A DNA stretch of 64,000 bases from Poa pratensis (taxonomy: Eukaryota; Streptophyta; Magnoliopsida; Poales; Poaceae): positions 6,595,597 to 6,659,596 of the forward strand of contig CAMZMU010000049.1 of NCBI GenBank assembly GCA_947311845.1, in the 5' to 3' direction. The notes beneath the pieces were generated by a model. The model ran no database searches. It was not told where the DNA came from and saw nothing but the letters and a program-made list of their open reading frames with translations. The translations under genes were made by a program, and so were the position numbers. The stretch's first letter is position 1; the number at the start of each line of letters is the position of its first letter. Below are positions 44,593-56,212 of this stretch, piece after piece.

Positions 44593-47500
44593 ATCGGAAC
44601 GTGCACCCACTGATTATGGTGATGATAATTATGATGGGTACAGTCTTTCCAGCGATCACGATGTGAGTTTGCCTATCTATCTGCAATTCCCTTTGCTTTT
44701 TTGTAATAGACCATACGTGGTTATGTGATAATTGTCGGAAGTTATCATCTTGTTGTTTGTTGTCAATTTTTTTCAGGTAACAGCCCATGAAAGGAGAGAC
44801 CCAGCCCTAGATGATGCTTTTTTCGGTTTCTTCATGAAGCAGGTTTGTTTTAGGGCTTTTTTCTTTTTTTTATCGTAAAATGTTTTGTTGGGGCATGGCT
44901 TATGTGTTATGTAATAAACTCATTTTTATTTATTTTGTTTTTTGCAGGCTGTCAATAGTTTGAAGAGGAACTTCTCAGACTTTTGCAAGGATACAATTGG
45001 ACCCAATGAGGTTAGCACTTCATGTCTCTTCCTTTTGTTTCTTCAGGTTTTTGTTTTTGGTTCCTGTTTTAAACTGTTTGTTACGGTTGTTGTAGGTCAA
45101 GAAGAGTAAAACAGATGGTGTTGACAAGAGTGCTTTTACTAGATATGGGTGCAAGTATTTCATGCAAATCTTAAAGAAGTTGACACCTCAGCAAAGAGCA
45201 ATAATCGAGAAATTCGGGTTTCAGTGTCTCCTCCTGTTTGATTGTTGTCACATATCATCAGACTTTTGCAGATGGGTGGCTGACTGTATTGACCCCCACT
45301 GCTCTCAGATGACAGTATGTGGGAAGTCCCTTAAGATATCAAAGGAAACCTTCCATATTGTTCTAGGTTTGCCTATAGATGGGCTACAGATTCCACTAGA
45401 TTGTGATGATGGCAGGGCTTTTATTCTTTCTCATTTCAAGTTATCCGAGATGCCTCATATTACTTTCTTTGGGAATAAGCTGAGCTGCTCTGATCCGTTA
45501 AGTGAGCTCGATGTATTTGTGTGCTTCATGTCCGTTGCTCTTTCTTGTTTCCTATGCCCCGACACCAGTCAGTCTGTAAACTGGAAGTATCTTTCAATAC
45601 TCAAGGACCCTGCTGCAGTAAGAGGCTATGATTTCAGTCAGACTGTCTACGCCCACTGTCTTAACAGTATTCATGAGTTTAGCTCATTTGGCAAATTGAA
45701 AGGAAGAAGGATGAAGGCACCTGTTGGTTGCAACTATGTGCCAGTGGTGAGTGATTATATCTCCTTTTTTTGTTGTTCTTTGCTCGTTTCAAATCCTATT
45801 GCGTTCTTGTTCTGATTCATTTTTCTTTTTATGGGTTGTTCACGGTATCTTTTTTCTAGGTGTGGTATCTTGATTGTTTGGACTTCGGCACACTGAATGT
45901 TGCCCTGAGTCATCCCAGGGTTCTTGTTTGGAGGGGGAACATGATTAATACATTCTCAGATCTTGATCGAAAAGGTGGACGACAGTTTGGGAAGAAACAG
46001 TTGAAAGACACGTGGACCCACGGGCAAAATCTGAATGTATGTTCTTTGTTTTGTTCTTTTTTGATATATAATGTTGTTATCTCTTTGTTATGTCTCTTTG
46101 TTTGTTTTTCTTGTTCTCTCTGATGTGTTTTTTGGTGTGATTCTGATGCAGGGCTTGTCGGCTTCTCATGCATTTGGGGTCCCTAGACTATCTCCTGGTG
46201 CCTCTCCATTATCTATTGACTTCAGGAACAAAGCTCGAGACCAGTTTGTTAGCTCACTCCGGCCTGATGTATGTTTCTGGGGGTCATCTTTCTTATGTGG
46301 TCTTATTCGTTTCGTCTTTAATAGAATTATGATCCTCTCTTGTTTTTTCGTATGAAATGTGATGTTAGCTTAGTTCCAACCTTTTTATTTTTCTCTCTAT
46401 CTCGTAGGTAGTTGATGGTATTCTCAGTCTCGGTGATAAGTTTCTTTCTACCAAGTCTGCAACCAGTAAAAGAAAACTGGAAGTTTTAGTTAGCAGTGTG
46501 CTTGATTTCCTATGCAAGTCGACTCATATGCAAGGCAAAGCATCTGTCAATCATCGTGCACCCGATGAGAGCATTGGTAACCAGAAAAAGACTACTTCTA
46601 GAGTTGAGTCTGAATTTTTTCAGCAAAAGTCAACAACCACACTTCAGGGAGCTTCAAAACTTGTTGCATCTGCATCTAACAGAAGTCCTGAACCAGGTAA
46701 CTTGGATTTTTTGTGTAAATTACTTTTTCTAATCTGTGGACCCTCTTTTTACCCTTGTTATGCAGAGCTAATATCATTATTTTTCTCATCCATCCTTTGT
46801 GTTTTTTGGCAGTCACCCCTGAGTGTCTCATAACCAAAGTTGTGGAGGGTTGTACTCATTCGACAGGTAACCTTTCTCTTTCAGTTTTTTCAGAGGTGTT
46901 ATTTGTTCTTTCTTTTCTCATCTTTTTTTCATGTGTACCATATAGATAATTATTAGTGGTATTCTTTTTTATTTTGTGGTTGTCATATACAACAGCCCCT
47001 GTTATGCTCCCGCTTAAGAAGGTGAAGGCAAGGAACTGTAATACTTTTTCCGCAGAAGATGCAGAAAAAATGTTCAAACATAGCTCTGGTCCAGCCAAAT
47101 CAAAAGGAACTAACCCAGTTATAGATGTCCCTGAGTCTTATTGCGTGAAGGTATGGTTTGTTTGTTATGTTCACATGTTGTTCATTTGTTGTTTATAGTT
47201 TTTTGTTATCATACTTTATTCTTTATTTAGTCGTGTCTTACTCTGTTTGTTTTTCATGTAATACAGCCTGCAACTGAAGGTTTCAAGTTGAATAGATTGA
47301 ACGCTGCTCAGAAAAATGGATCAAAACAAGTTCCTATCCTAATCTCGGATTTTCCTCCGGATCCCTCTTTGGTAAGTAATGTTATACATGTTATACATTT
47401 TTAAGCTTTGTGTTTGATTCATTTATCAGATGTTGCGCCTTACATGGCATCTGCTCTTTTTTGTTTTTGTCTTTCGAATGTAGGATGTGAATGATGGCGG

Positions 47501-49241
47501 AGTTCGTATTGTGGGTTCCAATGATTTACAGAAGAGATGTGCTGAGTTGTCAAAGAAGGCAGACACCATTTACAACAACATGATGGTTCCCAAACAGAAT
47601 GTAGTGAAAGGTGTGTCGACTTTCCAACATAATGCACCTGATGCTCAAGCTGAAGGAACTTCCAAGAATGCACAGGATGTCCCCAGAACCAAAGTATACC
47701 CCAAGTATAAGTTTGTCAACTGTCTTGTCACTGGGCAGAATCCCCCTCTGCAGAGTAATGAAAGATTCCCTGTATCTGAGGAAGAAATCATCAATTACTC
47801 AGCTATCATTGAACTCGCACACAGTCCTATCAAGAAGTAAGTTTTATCTGCCTTTTTCTTTTTGTTGCCAGTTTTTCTTGATGCAGGGTAGTGTAGGTAT
47901 CCCTTTTTGTAAACAGTTCTAATTATCTATAATAATGGGGTTGCTTTATTTGCTTTTGTAGGAACGCAGGGGTGTCATACCCCAAGATGTATTGTAGTTA
48001 TCAGTCGTTGGGAGTGTCATTCATGCCTAATGGTGAAGTTGATAACTTCGTCATACCCTGTTTTTGTCGCTTGCTTTTTGAAGAACGACATCCTACCATT
48101 TCTGGGAGGCATTATTTTTTCCCCCATATTGGTGTAAGTATAACTCAGTTGTTTCTTTTTCTTGGTGTGAAAAGCTTTTTGCCATCACCTTTTTATCTGA
48201 AATGATAGGCATTTATTTCTTGTTTATCTTTTTATCTCTTGTTGTGTTATCCAGGATGCTATTCTGAAGTATGCTGGGGATAATCAAGAGGTTACTGTTC
48301 GAAAAGCTTTTGAAGGTGCAACAAAAGCTAGCAAAGGCAGAAATCTTGGTCACAGAGATAATACGGTACCATTTCTTCGGTCTTTTTGTTTTTGATGAGT
48401 TTTTCATAATGCTTAGTGTGTATCTTATCTTTTATTATTTGTCTTTTTTGCAGTTGTTCTTCCCAATTGTGACTAATGGGCATTGGTTCGGTTTTGCTGT
48501 TAACTTCGAGTATAAGGTCTTTGCATTCTTGGACTCATTACTTGATCAGAACTCCCAATTCCACCTAGCAACGAAGAGTCGTTTGGTTAGTGAATTTTTC
48601 TTTATTAATATCTTTTTCGCAAATTTTATTCGTTCATTTTTTCTTTGGTCTGAGTTTTGTTTTATTTGCAATGAAGCTTTATAACAGTTTGTTATGTCTT
48701 TTTGCATTTGTTCTTTCAGATAGATAACTTTATACATTTGTGGGAAGTAATCATCAGCCAGAATCACAATTTTGGTGATTTCGAAGCAGTGTATCCAGAT
48801 GTCCCTAAGCAAAACACGGGGTAAGATTCTCTACCATAATTTTGCCTTTTTTCATTATTACTGAAACTATCTATCTTGTGTTTTTGTTCTTATTCCTTTG
48901 TGTTTCTTTATTTTGTTTGTGGCTCACAGTAGCAAAGATTGCGGAGTGTTTGTGATGAAGCTCATGGAAACTTGGAAGCCTGATGTTGATACTCGTACTA
49001 TTTTCTCGCGACGTGATATTCTCAACATAAGAATCCTGTATGCGAACATGATCTACTTCTACAACCAGAACGACGTAGATATGAGTTTGGTCACTGATTT
49101 TTATGCAGCGGTATATGTTTCTATTCTTGCATCCTTTTGTAGTACTTTATCGAATTTTTATTAGTCATGTGGTAGATTTCATTTTTTTTCCAGTTCAGTA
49201 GTACGTCTCTTACTTTTCTGTATGTTGGTTCGCAGGGCTGA
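44593..49241 (+). CDS. ULP1-like C48 cysteine protease of the MULE (17 exons seen, 5' end unresolved)
   Basis: Exons by GT-AG boundaries and frame: 44593-44662, 44777-44842, 44948-45010, 45096-45746, 45860-46036, 46152-46268, 46408-46696, 46813-46866, 46996-47150, 47267-47371, 47484-47836, 47962-48133, 48255-48365, 48454-48585, 48720-48820, 48930-49110, 49236-49241. Joined, they give about 934 codons without a stop. The first half has a plant-mobile-domain-like region (ETFHIVLGLPIDG, VAFMSVALSCFL-like, LDCLDFGTLN). The C-terminal peptidase has NGHWFGFAVNF (His), VFAFLDSLL (Asp) and SKDCGVFVMK (Cys), the C48 triad. The family cuts SUMO or related isopeptide bonds. In MULEs its role is unknown. 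The first exon is not settled. The gene converges with the transposase gene. Confidence 0.85.
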
Positions 49242-49951
49242 TGATGACCGTGCGTCTGGGGTGGGGGGGTGTGGGTGATATATATGATGTCTGTTAAATT
49301 CAGGAGCCAAGTTGTGTTCTCTCCTGGAACATCAAATGCACTGGGCGTTGTCTGATCTTTTTTCTTTTTTTCTTTTGCCCTTGGCCGGCACATAAACAAT
49401 ATCAAAAGCGTATGCGTGTGTGTGTGCAAGACTTTGCTGCAAGTGGTTTGTAGCACTTTGTTCTCAGGAGGATCTATCTTTGTTCTTACCGGATTTTATC
49501 TATCTATATATTTCAGAGGCTCGATATTTTTGCCAAAAGTCGGTCTGTGTGTGCGTGTAATGAGCTAGCCAAACAGATCGATCGATGTAGTTGCGTTGTT
49601 AGGTGGATGAATATGCGTGTGTGTGTAAGACTTTTGCTGCAGGTGGTTTGTAGCACTTTGTTCTTAGGAGGTCATGCTTTTTTTGTTAGGTGGATGAAAT
49701 CAAGTGGTTGTCTTTTCTGCGTGTAGTAAGCATGTATTTTTGCTCTAGCATTTTTTTGACTTGCTATCAAGGTTCATATAAATAAAATCATCAACTAACA
49801 GTAGTCCAATATAGCAAAAAGCAAAGTTTGTAGACCCTTTTATTCTACATCATATCCTTCATGATAGTTACAACCAGTAGTACAAAACGGAGCATTCAAA
49901 ACAAACTGATGTTTACAGGCCATCTGGATCCCTCTGGTATAGCACATCTCC
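49242..49951. other. Spacer between the convergent MULE genes
   Basis: Both genes end towards this 0.7 kb AT- and GT-rich stretch. A degenerate duplication of a GGTTTGTAGCACTTTGTTCT segment occurs at 49445 and 49645. No coding signal. Confidence 0.55.
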
Positions 49952-52900
49952 TCAATCTTGCACGGACACGGAGGGATGTTCTTCAGTGTCTGGTTGTTTT
50001 GTAGTGTTCTCCTTCTTGCTCTTTTTGTTTGATGGTTGCCTCTTTCCTCTTGTATTGGTCTTGGGCGGCGCTGTTGAAGTATTCTCTGCGTCTTGTGTTC
50101 CTGGGTTAACAAATCGTAAAGGGCATTGTAAATGGTAGAAGCATTTTTTGTAGTATCTTTATGAATTATCAGTTATTAACATCTATAGTATTTTTTCATG
50201 CACTCACCTAAATCAACCTTCTTCTTTTTACGTGTCCGCTTTGGCGGTGGTAAGTTGTACTGTTTGTCCAGGTTGGTGCATTTCCTGCGGGTGTGACCAT
50301 ATTCGCCACAATGGCCGCATTTGTAGAACTTTCCTGCCTTTATAGCTTCCGCAATGGTCATCAGCCTTGGCCTACCCTTTGTGTTTGCATCATCAGGGTC
50401 TAGTAGTTCTATTGTCGATATATCATCATCCCCGACAGAAGGGTTTGCAAAGTTTGCTATTGTTCTTGTTTCAGCTGCTTTCTTTTTCATTTCTTCTTGA
50501 AGCTCTTGTTCAATGTCTTCTAGCCCTTTGTCTACTCTGTCCATCTCTTTCTGCAAGTATTCATACTTCCTTGGATGCGTGGCCCCTTTTGTAGCTGATG
50601 TGACCATCCTTCGGGCAAGCACATTGTATCGGAGTGTATCATTGTCAGCCAGTTTTAGTGGTATAGGTAATGGATTCACCCTCTTATATGACTTTCGCCA
50701 TCTGTCAATTATGTACTTGTCAGGTATTTTATCGATGTCTAAGTTCAGCATCACCTTGAGAATGTGAGAGCAAACTAATCCATTTTTTTCAAACTTGCAG
50801 CAGATGCAGTGGTATTCTTCCCTCTCCAAGTCAACCTCTACAACATAAGTTCTTGCTCTGTGCTCTTTGATTGGATAATTTGGTGCTTGAAACACCAGGT
50901 ACAGCTGTCCTGGTTCCTCTTCCTTAAGCCGTAGTCTTGTGACATCAGTTAGATTTTTCTGAAATCTCCTGAATATGGATAGGTTATAGAGATCGTGCGC
51001 CTGCATTTCTATGTAGTATTTAGTCAACATTTTCTCAGTAGGAACTGTCTTGTGTATTGCATTGTGGTCACACTCATTCTCTCTGGAATGAATTGTGTCC
51101 ATGATTCTCTGATATTCTCGAAGAAAACTTGTCATGCTGTACTGTGCACCCACACCTCTCTTGAACAGTGAGTTCATCCCTTCACTCCTTGCTGTTGTTT
51201 GCAAGAAGGGGAAGAAATTTTTCTTGAAGTAAACAGGCACCCATCTTTTTCTGCTGTTCCATATGGTTTGGAAGAATTCAATGTGTTCTACTTTAAAATC
51301 TGCTATCATTTGCTGCCACAGTGTCTCAAACTCTAGCTCTGTTAGTGAGTTGTCTACGACGTCTTGAAACTCTTCAAACAGTCCTTCATTCAGTTGGAAT
51401 GTTCTGCCAACTTTTTGTTCTGTTTTGCTCTTCACATGATACACACAGCATTTGTGAACTGTCAGTGGAAGCACGGCCTTTATTGCAACTTCCATAGCTC
51501 TGTCTTGGTCAGTAATGATTGTTTGGGGGTGTTTCCCCCCCATTGCATAAATGAATTCTCTGAAGACCCACTTGAAAGTTTCAGCACACTCATTAACAAT
51601 CAGAGCACATGCAAATAGGTAGGTGTGTCCATGTTGAGAAACACCAACTATTGGAGCAAACGGGAGGTTATACTTGTTTGTAAGAAATGTTGTGTCAAAG
51701 CTAATGCAGTCCCCACATGTTTCATAGAAGCTCCTTGATTTTCCATCTGCCCAAAACACACTCTTCACCTTGTTGTTTTTATCTACCTGGAATGAGTAGT
51801 AAAAACTTTCGTTTTCGGATCGTTTCTTTTTGAAGTACTGCACAACTTGCATGACATCACTGTTCTTTAGTTCTCTGTTGATGATTGTCCCATAATTACT
51901 CACCTTCTTCCTGTTATATGGTGTGTTTTCTGGGCCTCCTCGCAGATACGACAACACTGACACTATCTTGCTTGTAGTTATGTTTGCTTGTCTCAGTGAC
52001 CTTATCATTGCTTTCTCTTCATCTGTCATGTAGATGTGTGACCTGAAGAACCTGCTTTGGGGGCTTAGAACATGGTTATGGTCCAGACACAGGTTTGTGA
52101 TACGCCAGACCCCATTTTTCTCAGCTATAACCATTTCAACTTTGCATTTTGTTCTATCAATTACTGTTGTCTGCCTCTGCAATGGCACCTGCTCTCTTTC
52201 CTGCGGTGTATTGCTTCCATATTTGTTGCACTTCATCGTGACTCTTATGACCTCTCTATTCCTTTTTCTGCTAGTTGTCCTGCCAGTTGACACTATAGCA
52301 GTTGAGAAGCCCGCTGCAAATGCATACATGTTGAAGAAGTTCTGAGCTTTTTCTCGCGTTTCAAAATGCATCCCTGTTTCTGGTATCTGATCTTTGTCAA
52401 TTGTGTAGTCATTTTGCCCCTGTGAGTTTTGATCTTCGTTCTCGATGAAGTTTTCAACATCTTCTTCACATATTTCTCTTTCTTCTTCTTCACAATCCCT
52501 CTTGTTTTGCCCCCGCTGTTCCGAGCTCTCATCTGTTTGTGTATCATTGTTCCGTGTTTCTTGTTCCATGGAATCAGGTTGAACTGCATCATTTTCTACA
52601 TTCATCTGCGACAAAAGGAAGTGTTTAGAAAGTTTTTTATAATTTTAACTAGTGTTTTTGCATTATCTTTCTTAGTTTGAAGCAAGATCAGAAGTATACC
52701 TCATCAAACTCCAAGTTCCTAAATAAGGTATCTGCCCATGGATCATTGTCCCAAGTCTCGTGTGGTCCACTGCCACTTCCCGCCTGTAAGAAGTTCTCAC
52801 TCTCCTGCATAATAGTACATCGTTAACCCGTTTTGTTGTTATTTTCTTAGGTGGATCAATTAGAATAGTATGGCATATAAATTATGTAATGAACACCTGT

Positions 52901-53334
52901 GTGTAGGTATCGGTACTTTTGTTGATCTGCCGAACAATGTTTTGGGATAAACTTGTTGAAAATTCAGTATCAGCCTGACGTTCAATCTGCATTTTTCATT
53001 TGTATTCATGTCAGTACAACATATATTTGTAGTAATTTTTCACTAAATTTTATTTAAAATGAATAACCTGTATGGAAGATATAGCACTCTTTGAGGAATA
53101 TGATGTATCATATTTCCCTTCCAGCAATTCTGTGAATGAAAAGTTATTGTCCTGCATTTTTTTGATAGATGTGTTGTTATATTTTGATTTATGTGTATTT
53201 ATGTCTAGAAATCTCATTTAATGACAATAGTAAAATAAATTTTATTGTGTTTTACATGGTACCTGTAAGAACATGTCGGTGCATCTGAATGTTTCATAGT
53301 TTTCGCTCCCATCCCTTAATGCATCATGTGTAAC
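49952..53334 (-). CDS. FAR1-type MULE transposase (six exons seen, 5' end unresolved)
   Basis: Catalyses Mutator transposition. Exons on the minus strand: 53334-53263, 53151-53068, 52986-52897, 52804-52700, 52605-50208 and 50100-49952. The four small upstream exons are each a whole number of codons, with GCAG acceptors and GT donors. The main exon has a FAR1 DNA-binding domain (GMHFETREKAQNFFNMYAFA, cysteines in MKCNKYG and RTKCKVE, then LDHNH). The DDE core has Asp in SFDTTF, Asp in IITDQDRAM and probable Glu in ARSEGMNSLF. A SWIM zinc finger (YHCICCKFEKNGLVCSHIL) and a CCHC knuckle (CGHCGEYGHTRRKC) follow. The last exon is basic (RGKRQPSNKKSKK). The frame is open throughout, so activity is possible. 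Any further 5' exon lies beyond the microsatellite. Confidence 0.88.
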
Positions 53335-53742
53335 CTGCAAAAAAAATTATATATATCAGTAATATTCCCATATAATTTCTCATTTTAGTGCATCTCTCTC
53401 TCTCCCTCTCTCTCTGTATCCTTCTCTTTATGTCAATATGAATCTCTATTTTCGTGTACCTCTGCCTCTGTCTATGTGTCATATGAATCTCTGTCTATAT
53501 ATATATATATGAATCTCTATATCTATTATATCTCTCTCTCTCTATGACTGCCTCTCTCTCTGTCACATATGAATCTCTCTCTATATATATATGAATCTCT
53601 ATCTCTATTTTATCTCTCTCTATGACTGCCTCTCTCTCTGTCACATATGAATCTCTCTCTATATATATGAATCTCTATCTCTATTTTATCTCGAATCTCT
53701 TTCTCTAATCTCTCTCTCTATCTCTATATTATTTAGTTTCAG

Positions 53743-53777
<35 letters not shown>

Positions 53778-54918
53778 GTGTGTGTGTCTCTCGAATCTCT
53801 TTCTCTTTCTAGAATCTCTCTATCTCTCTCAGTCTCTCTCTATTATTTAGTTCAGTATGTCTCTCTCTCTCTCTATTATTTAGTTCAGTATGTCTCTCTC
53901 TCTCTCAGTCACTATATTCGTGCATCTATCTTCATTGCTGTATGTACCAATTATCTGCATCTTTCTCTATCTCTATTACTGCATCTATGTCTCATTTATT
54001 CATTGTGTCAGCCTTTTATGTGAGTGCCTCAGTTATGTCAGTGTTTCAGTCATTTATCTCAGTGCATCTATCTCTATCTCTTTTTTTCTGATATAGTCTC
54101 AGTTTTTTAACAGGAATTATGTGCACTATATTTTCTTGCAGAGGATTCCGAAGATCATATCTGAAGCTCTGAACCTGGGATGATAATTCAAGCTGAGTAC
54201 GCTATATGCGCTATCTGAAGCCAGTGATCATTCTTGCAGATGTATCTTTCACCTACTTGAACAGATAAGCATTATAGACTGGAGTAGGAAGTGTTTCAGC
54301 GGAAAACACATGCTGAGCTGAGCTCTGAGTTTTGCCATGTAGGCGAGCTATTACAGAGGCAAGGAGGCTCCCTCTGGCACGCCTGCTGGGAAAGACAGAG
54401 GCGGCCGCAAGCGTCTGACGGCGCAGATAAGCGTCTGTCTCTTCTTGCATCTATGTCATTTCTGATTTGCTTGCCTCTCTCTATCTCTCTCATGTTTCAG
54501 GTCCTGGCTGACGTGGTATCTCTCTCATTATTCGTGCCTCTCTATATATATGCATCTATCAATTTTTATTTTGTGTCTAGAGAGACATGACATTATTCGT
54601 GCTTGAATCTTTGTGCTTTCCATGCACTGAATCCGAATAGTCCCACATGGAGTGTTAAGTGCTTGAATCTTTGTGCTTTCCATGCATCTCTCTCTATCTC
54701 TTTTAATGTATATATGTGCATCTATCTCTCTCCGAAGAATGCGTCGTCCTTGCTTTCCATGCATCTCTCTCTCTCTCTGAATGCATATATGTGCATCTCT
54801 CTCTATTTTTTCTGAATTTGTATTTTTATCGTCGCTCTCTGCTGGATCTCTCGTTGTCTATGCAGTACAAACTATTCGGATTTCTCCTTCGTATAATAAC
54901 AGGTATGTGCTTCTTCAG
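53335..54918. other. Non-coding upstream side of the transposase gene
   Basis: Mostly TC and TA microsatellite (53390-53910), then degenerate TCTATCTC-rich sequence. A duplicated GTGCTTGAATCTTTGTGCTTTCC segment occurs at about 54599 and 54659. No further transposase exon was recognised. Confidence 0.5.
53390..53910. repeat. TC/TA microsatellite with ~70 bp higher-order repeats
   Basis: Runs of (TC)n and (TA)n are arranged in repeated blocks such as GAATCTCTATCTCTATTTTATC...GACTGCCTCTCTCTC at 53530-53690. It lies upstream of the transposase exons, on the minus-strand 5' side. Confidence 0.9.
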
Positions 54919-55046
54919 ATTGCGGGGCCGAGAACACGCTGAAGACAGGAGACGTGATTCAGTGCTGTGAGTGTGGCTACCGCATCCTCTACAAGAAGCG
55001 CACCCGCCGGAGTGCTTCATGGGGTCACGATTGCTTGTGCTATTGA
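54919..55046 (+). pseudogene. Captured exon of RNA polymerase subunit RPB12
   Basis: After an acceptor-like CTTCTTCAG the frame reads [20 protein letters not shown] then [11 protein letters not shown], matching the zinc-ribbon part of plant RPB12 (shared subunit of RNA polymerases). The native protein ends within a few residues after RTRR, but here the frame passes into unrelated [11 protein letters not shown] and a stop, so similarity ends at about 55010. The usual Arg after the first Cys of the second Cys pair is Cys, a C-to-T change. No first exon with the other Cys pair was found. It lies inside the MULE, so it is a transduplicated gene piece. Confidence 0.8.
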
Positions 55047-55621
55047 TATGTTTTATTGATCTAGTTGATGACCAGTGAATTGTGTTCCCTAACTACCATC
55101 TCTCTGAATTTGTTTTTTGTATGTCCTATAATGCATAACTGCATATAATGCATGTGTACTATGTTCCAACAGGTTTTATATAGTATGCCTAAACTCTGCC
55201 TGGACTGTTCCCTTGCTGTCTCAGTTTCAGTTCTCTTTTCTATCCATGCTTGAAAATAATTATACTCTGATACTATGCGTGCTTTTGTTGGCTGACCTAA
55301 TTTGCCTAATGTTTGTGTGGTGGAACTAGTTGGTTGATTTGCCCATAAATCCCAGCATCTGTTCATTCTTTTTGAGAAAAGAAAGTTAGAGGAATTCACC
55401 ACACAACAGTCCTGTGTGGAACTAATTGTGTACCTGTGAATTCACCACACAACAGTCCTGTGTGGAACTAATTGTGCACATGTGAAACTGTATGCTATGT
55501 GTTTGTCACGAAAAAACTATAGTATTTCCTTCTCTACTGCTTTGTTTTCCCCCTCAGTTGTGTTTCTGTGCTTAGTCTACTGAATATACTATATGTATCA
55601 GCTAATCAATCATATATTAAG
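55047..55621. other. MULE interior without genes
   Basis: Contains a 45 bp tandem-like duplication (GAATTCACCACACAACAGTCC...) at about 55393-55435 and 55438-55480. Nothing coding was recognised. Confidence 0.5.
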
Positions 55622-55735
55622 AAGGATTTCAAGGGAAGGAGCATGGGAAATGTAGCAGCAAGGAAGATCTCTGTTCGTACTGAATTTTTGGCAGGGAATT
55701 TTTACCTGAAGAAGGGGAGACTGGATTTGGCTCAA
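55622..55735 (+). pseudogene. Exon-like segment of unknown origin in the MULE
   Basis: Open frame KDFKGRSMGNVAARKISVRT then EFLAGNFYLKKGRLDLAQ, ending at a donor-like CTCAAG|TAAGTA or AG|GTAAGT-like site. Composition and residue use look like a real exon, but I do not recognise the protein. It is about 0.6 kb from the RPB12 piece, so it may be a second captured fragment. Confidence 0.35.
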
Positions 55736-56146
55736 GTAAGTACTCCTCCCGTCAGATCTCTTGATTCGATCTTCAGGATCTTCCATCTGGTGTTGATTCT
55801 CTGCCTCTATCTCACATCCAGTTCAGTATGTGTCCCTCTTCTTTGGATTTCGCTTCTCTCTTTTTTTCGGTTAGTTGAGGGCGAGGCAGCTCTTCTGATC
55901 GAGCTCCTCCTCTTTTCTTGGGGAGGAAGAAGATCACCTGGCCCTTTTTTTTGAGAACCGGATATGGGCTGGGCTACGCGTTCAGTATGTGTCCCTTGTG
56001 TTTTATTGGGTATGGGCTGGGCTTGTAGTGAAACGAACCCGTTAAGGAAGACAGACCGGGCCGCAAAAACAAGTTTGAACAGCGATCGAAAGAAACACGC
56101 GCGCAGAACTGAGACGGACTGAGACTAGTTTGACGTGGCTGCGTTT

Positions 56147-56196
56147 GATTCGTCAGGGAAAAAACGTCTGTGCCCCAAATCAAAAACAGACGTCTG
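56147..56196 (-). repeat. Right terminal inverted repeat of the MULE
   Basis: Read on the minus strand it matches 42855-42905. AGTCCC at 56207-56212 may be the outer end. Confidence 0.7.
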
Positions 56197-56212
56197 ATAA
56201 ATAGACAGTCCC

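Larger units (their letters stand above)
42776..56212. mobile_element. Large Mutator-like element (MULE) with ULP1 protease gene, FAR1-type transposase gene and captured exons
   Basis: An inverted repeat pairs 42855-42905 with about 56147-56196. Left CAGACATCTGTTTT...ACAGACGTTTTT matches, reversed, right CAGACGTCTGTTTT...ACAGACGTTTTT, about three quarters identical over 50 bp, with weaker similarity for some 60 bp more. GGGACT at 42776-42781 and AGTCCC at 56207-56212 may be the outermost ends. A clear 9 bp target duplication was not found, so the limits are approximate. Between them are a plus-strand ULP1-like gene, a convergent minus-strand transposase gene, a microsatellite and two captured exon-like pieces. 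MULEs carrying ULP1-like genes are known in plants (Kaonashi-type in Arabidopsis and rice, CUMULE in melon). Both genes look open here. Confidence 0.75.

Noticed and set aside
53390..53910. Repeat array considered as CRISPR or minisatellite of special function
   Set aside because: It is simple TC/TA sequence with loose higher-order repeats, without uniform repeats and spacers, in a eukaryotic setting.
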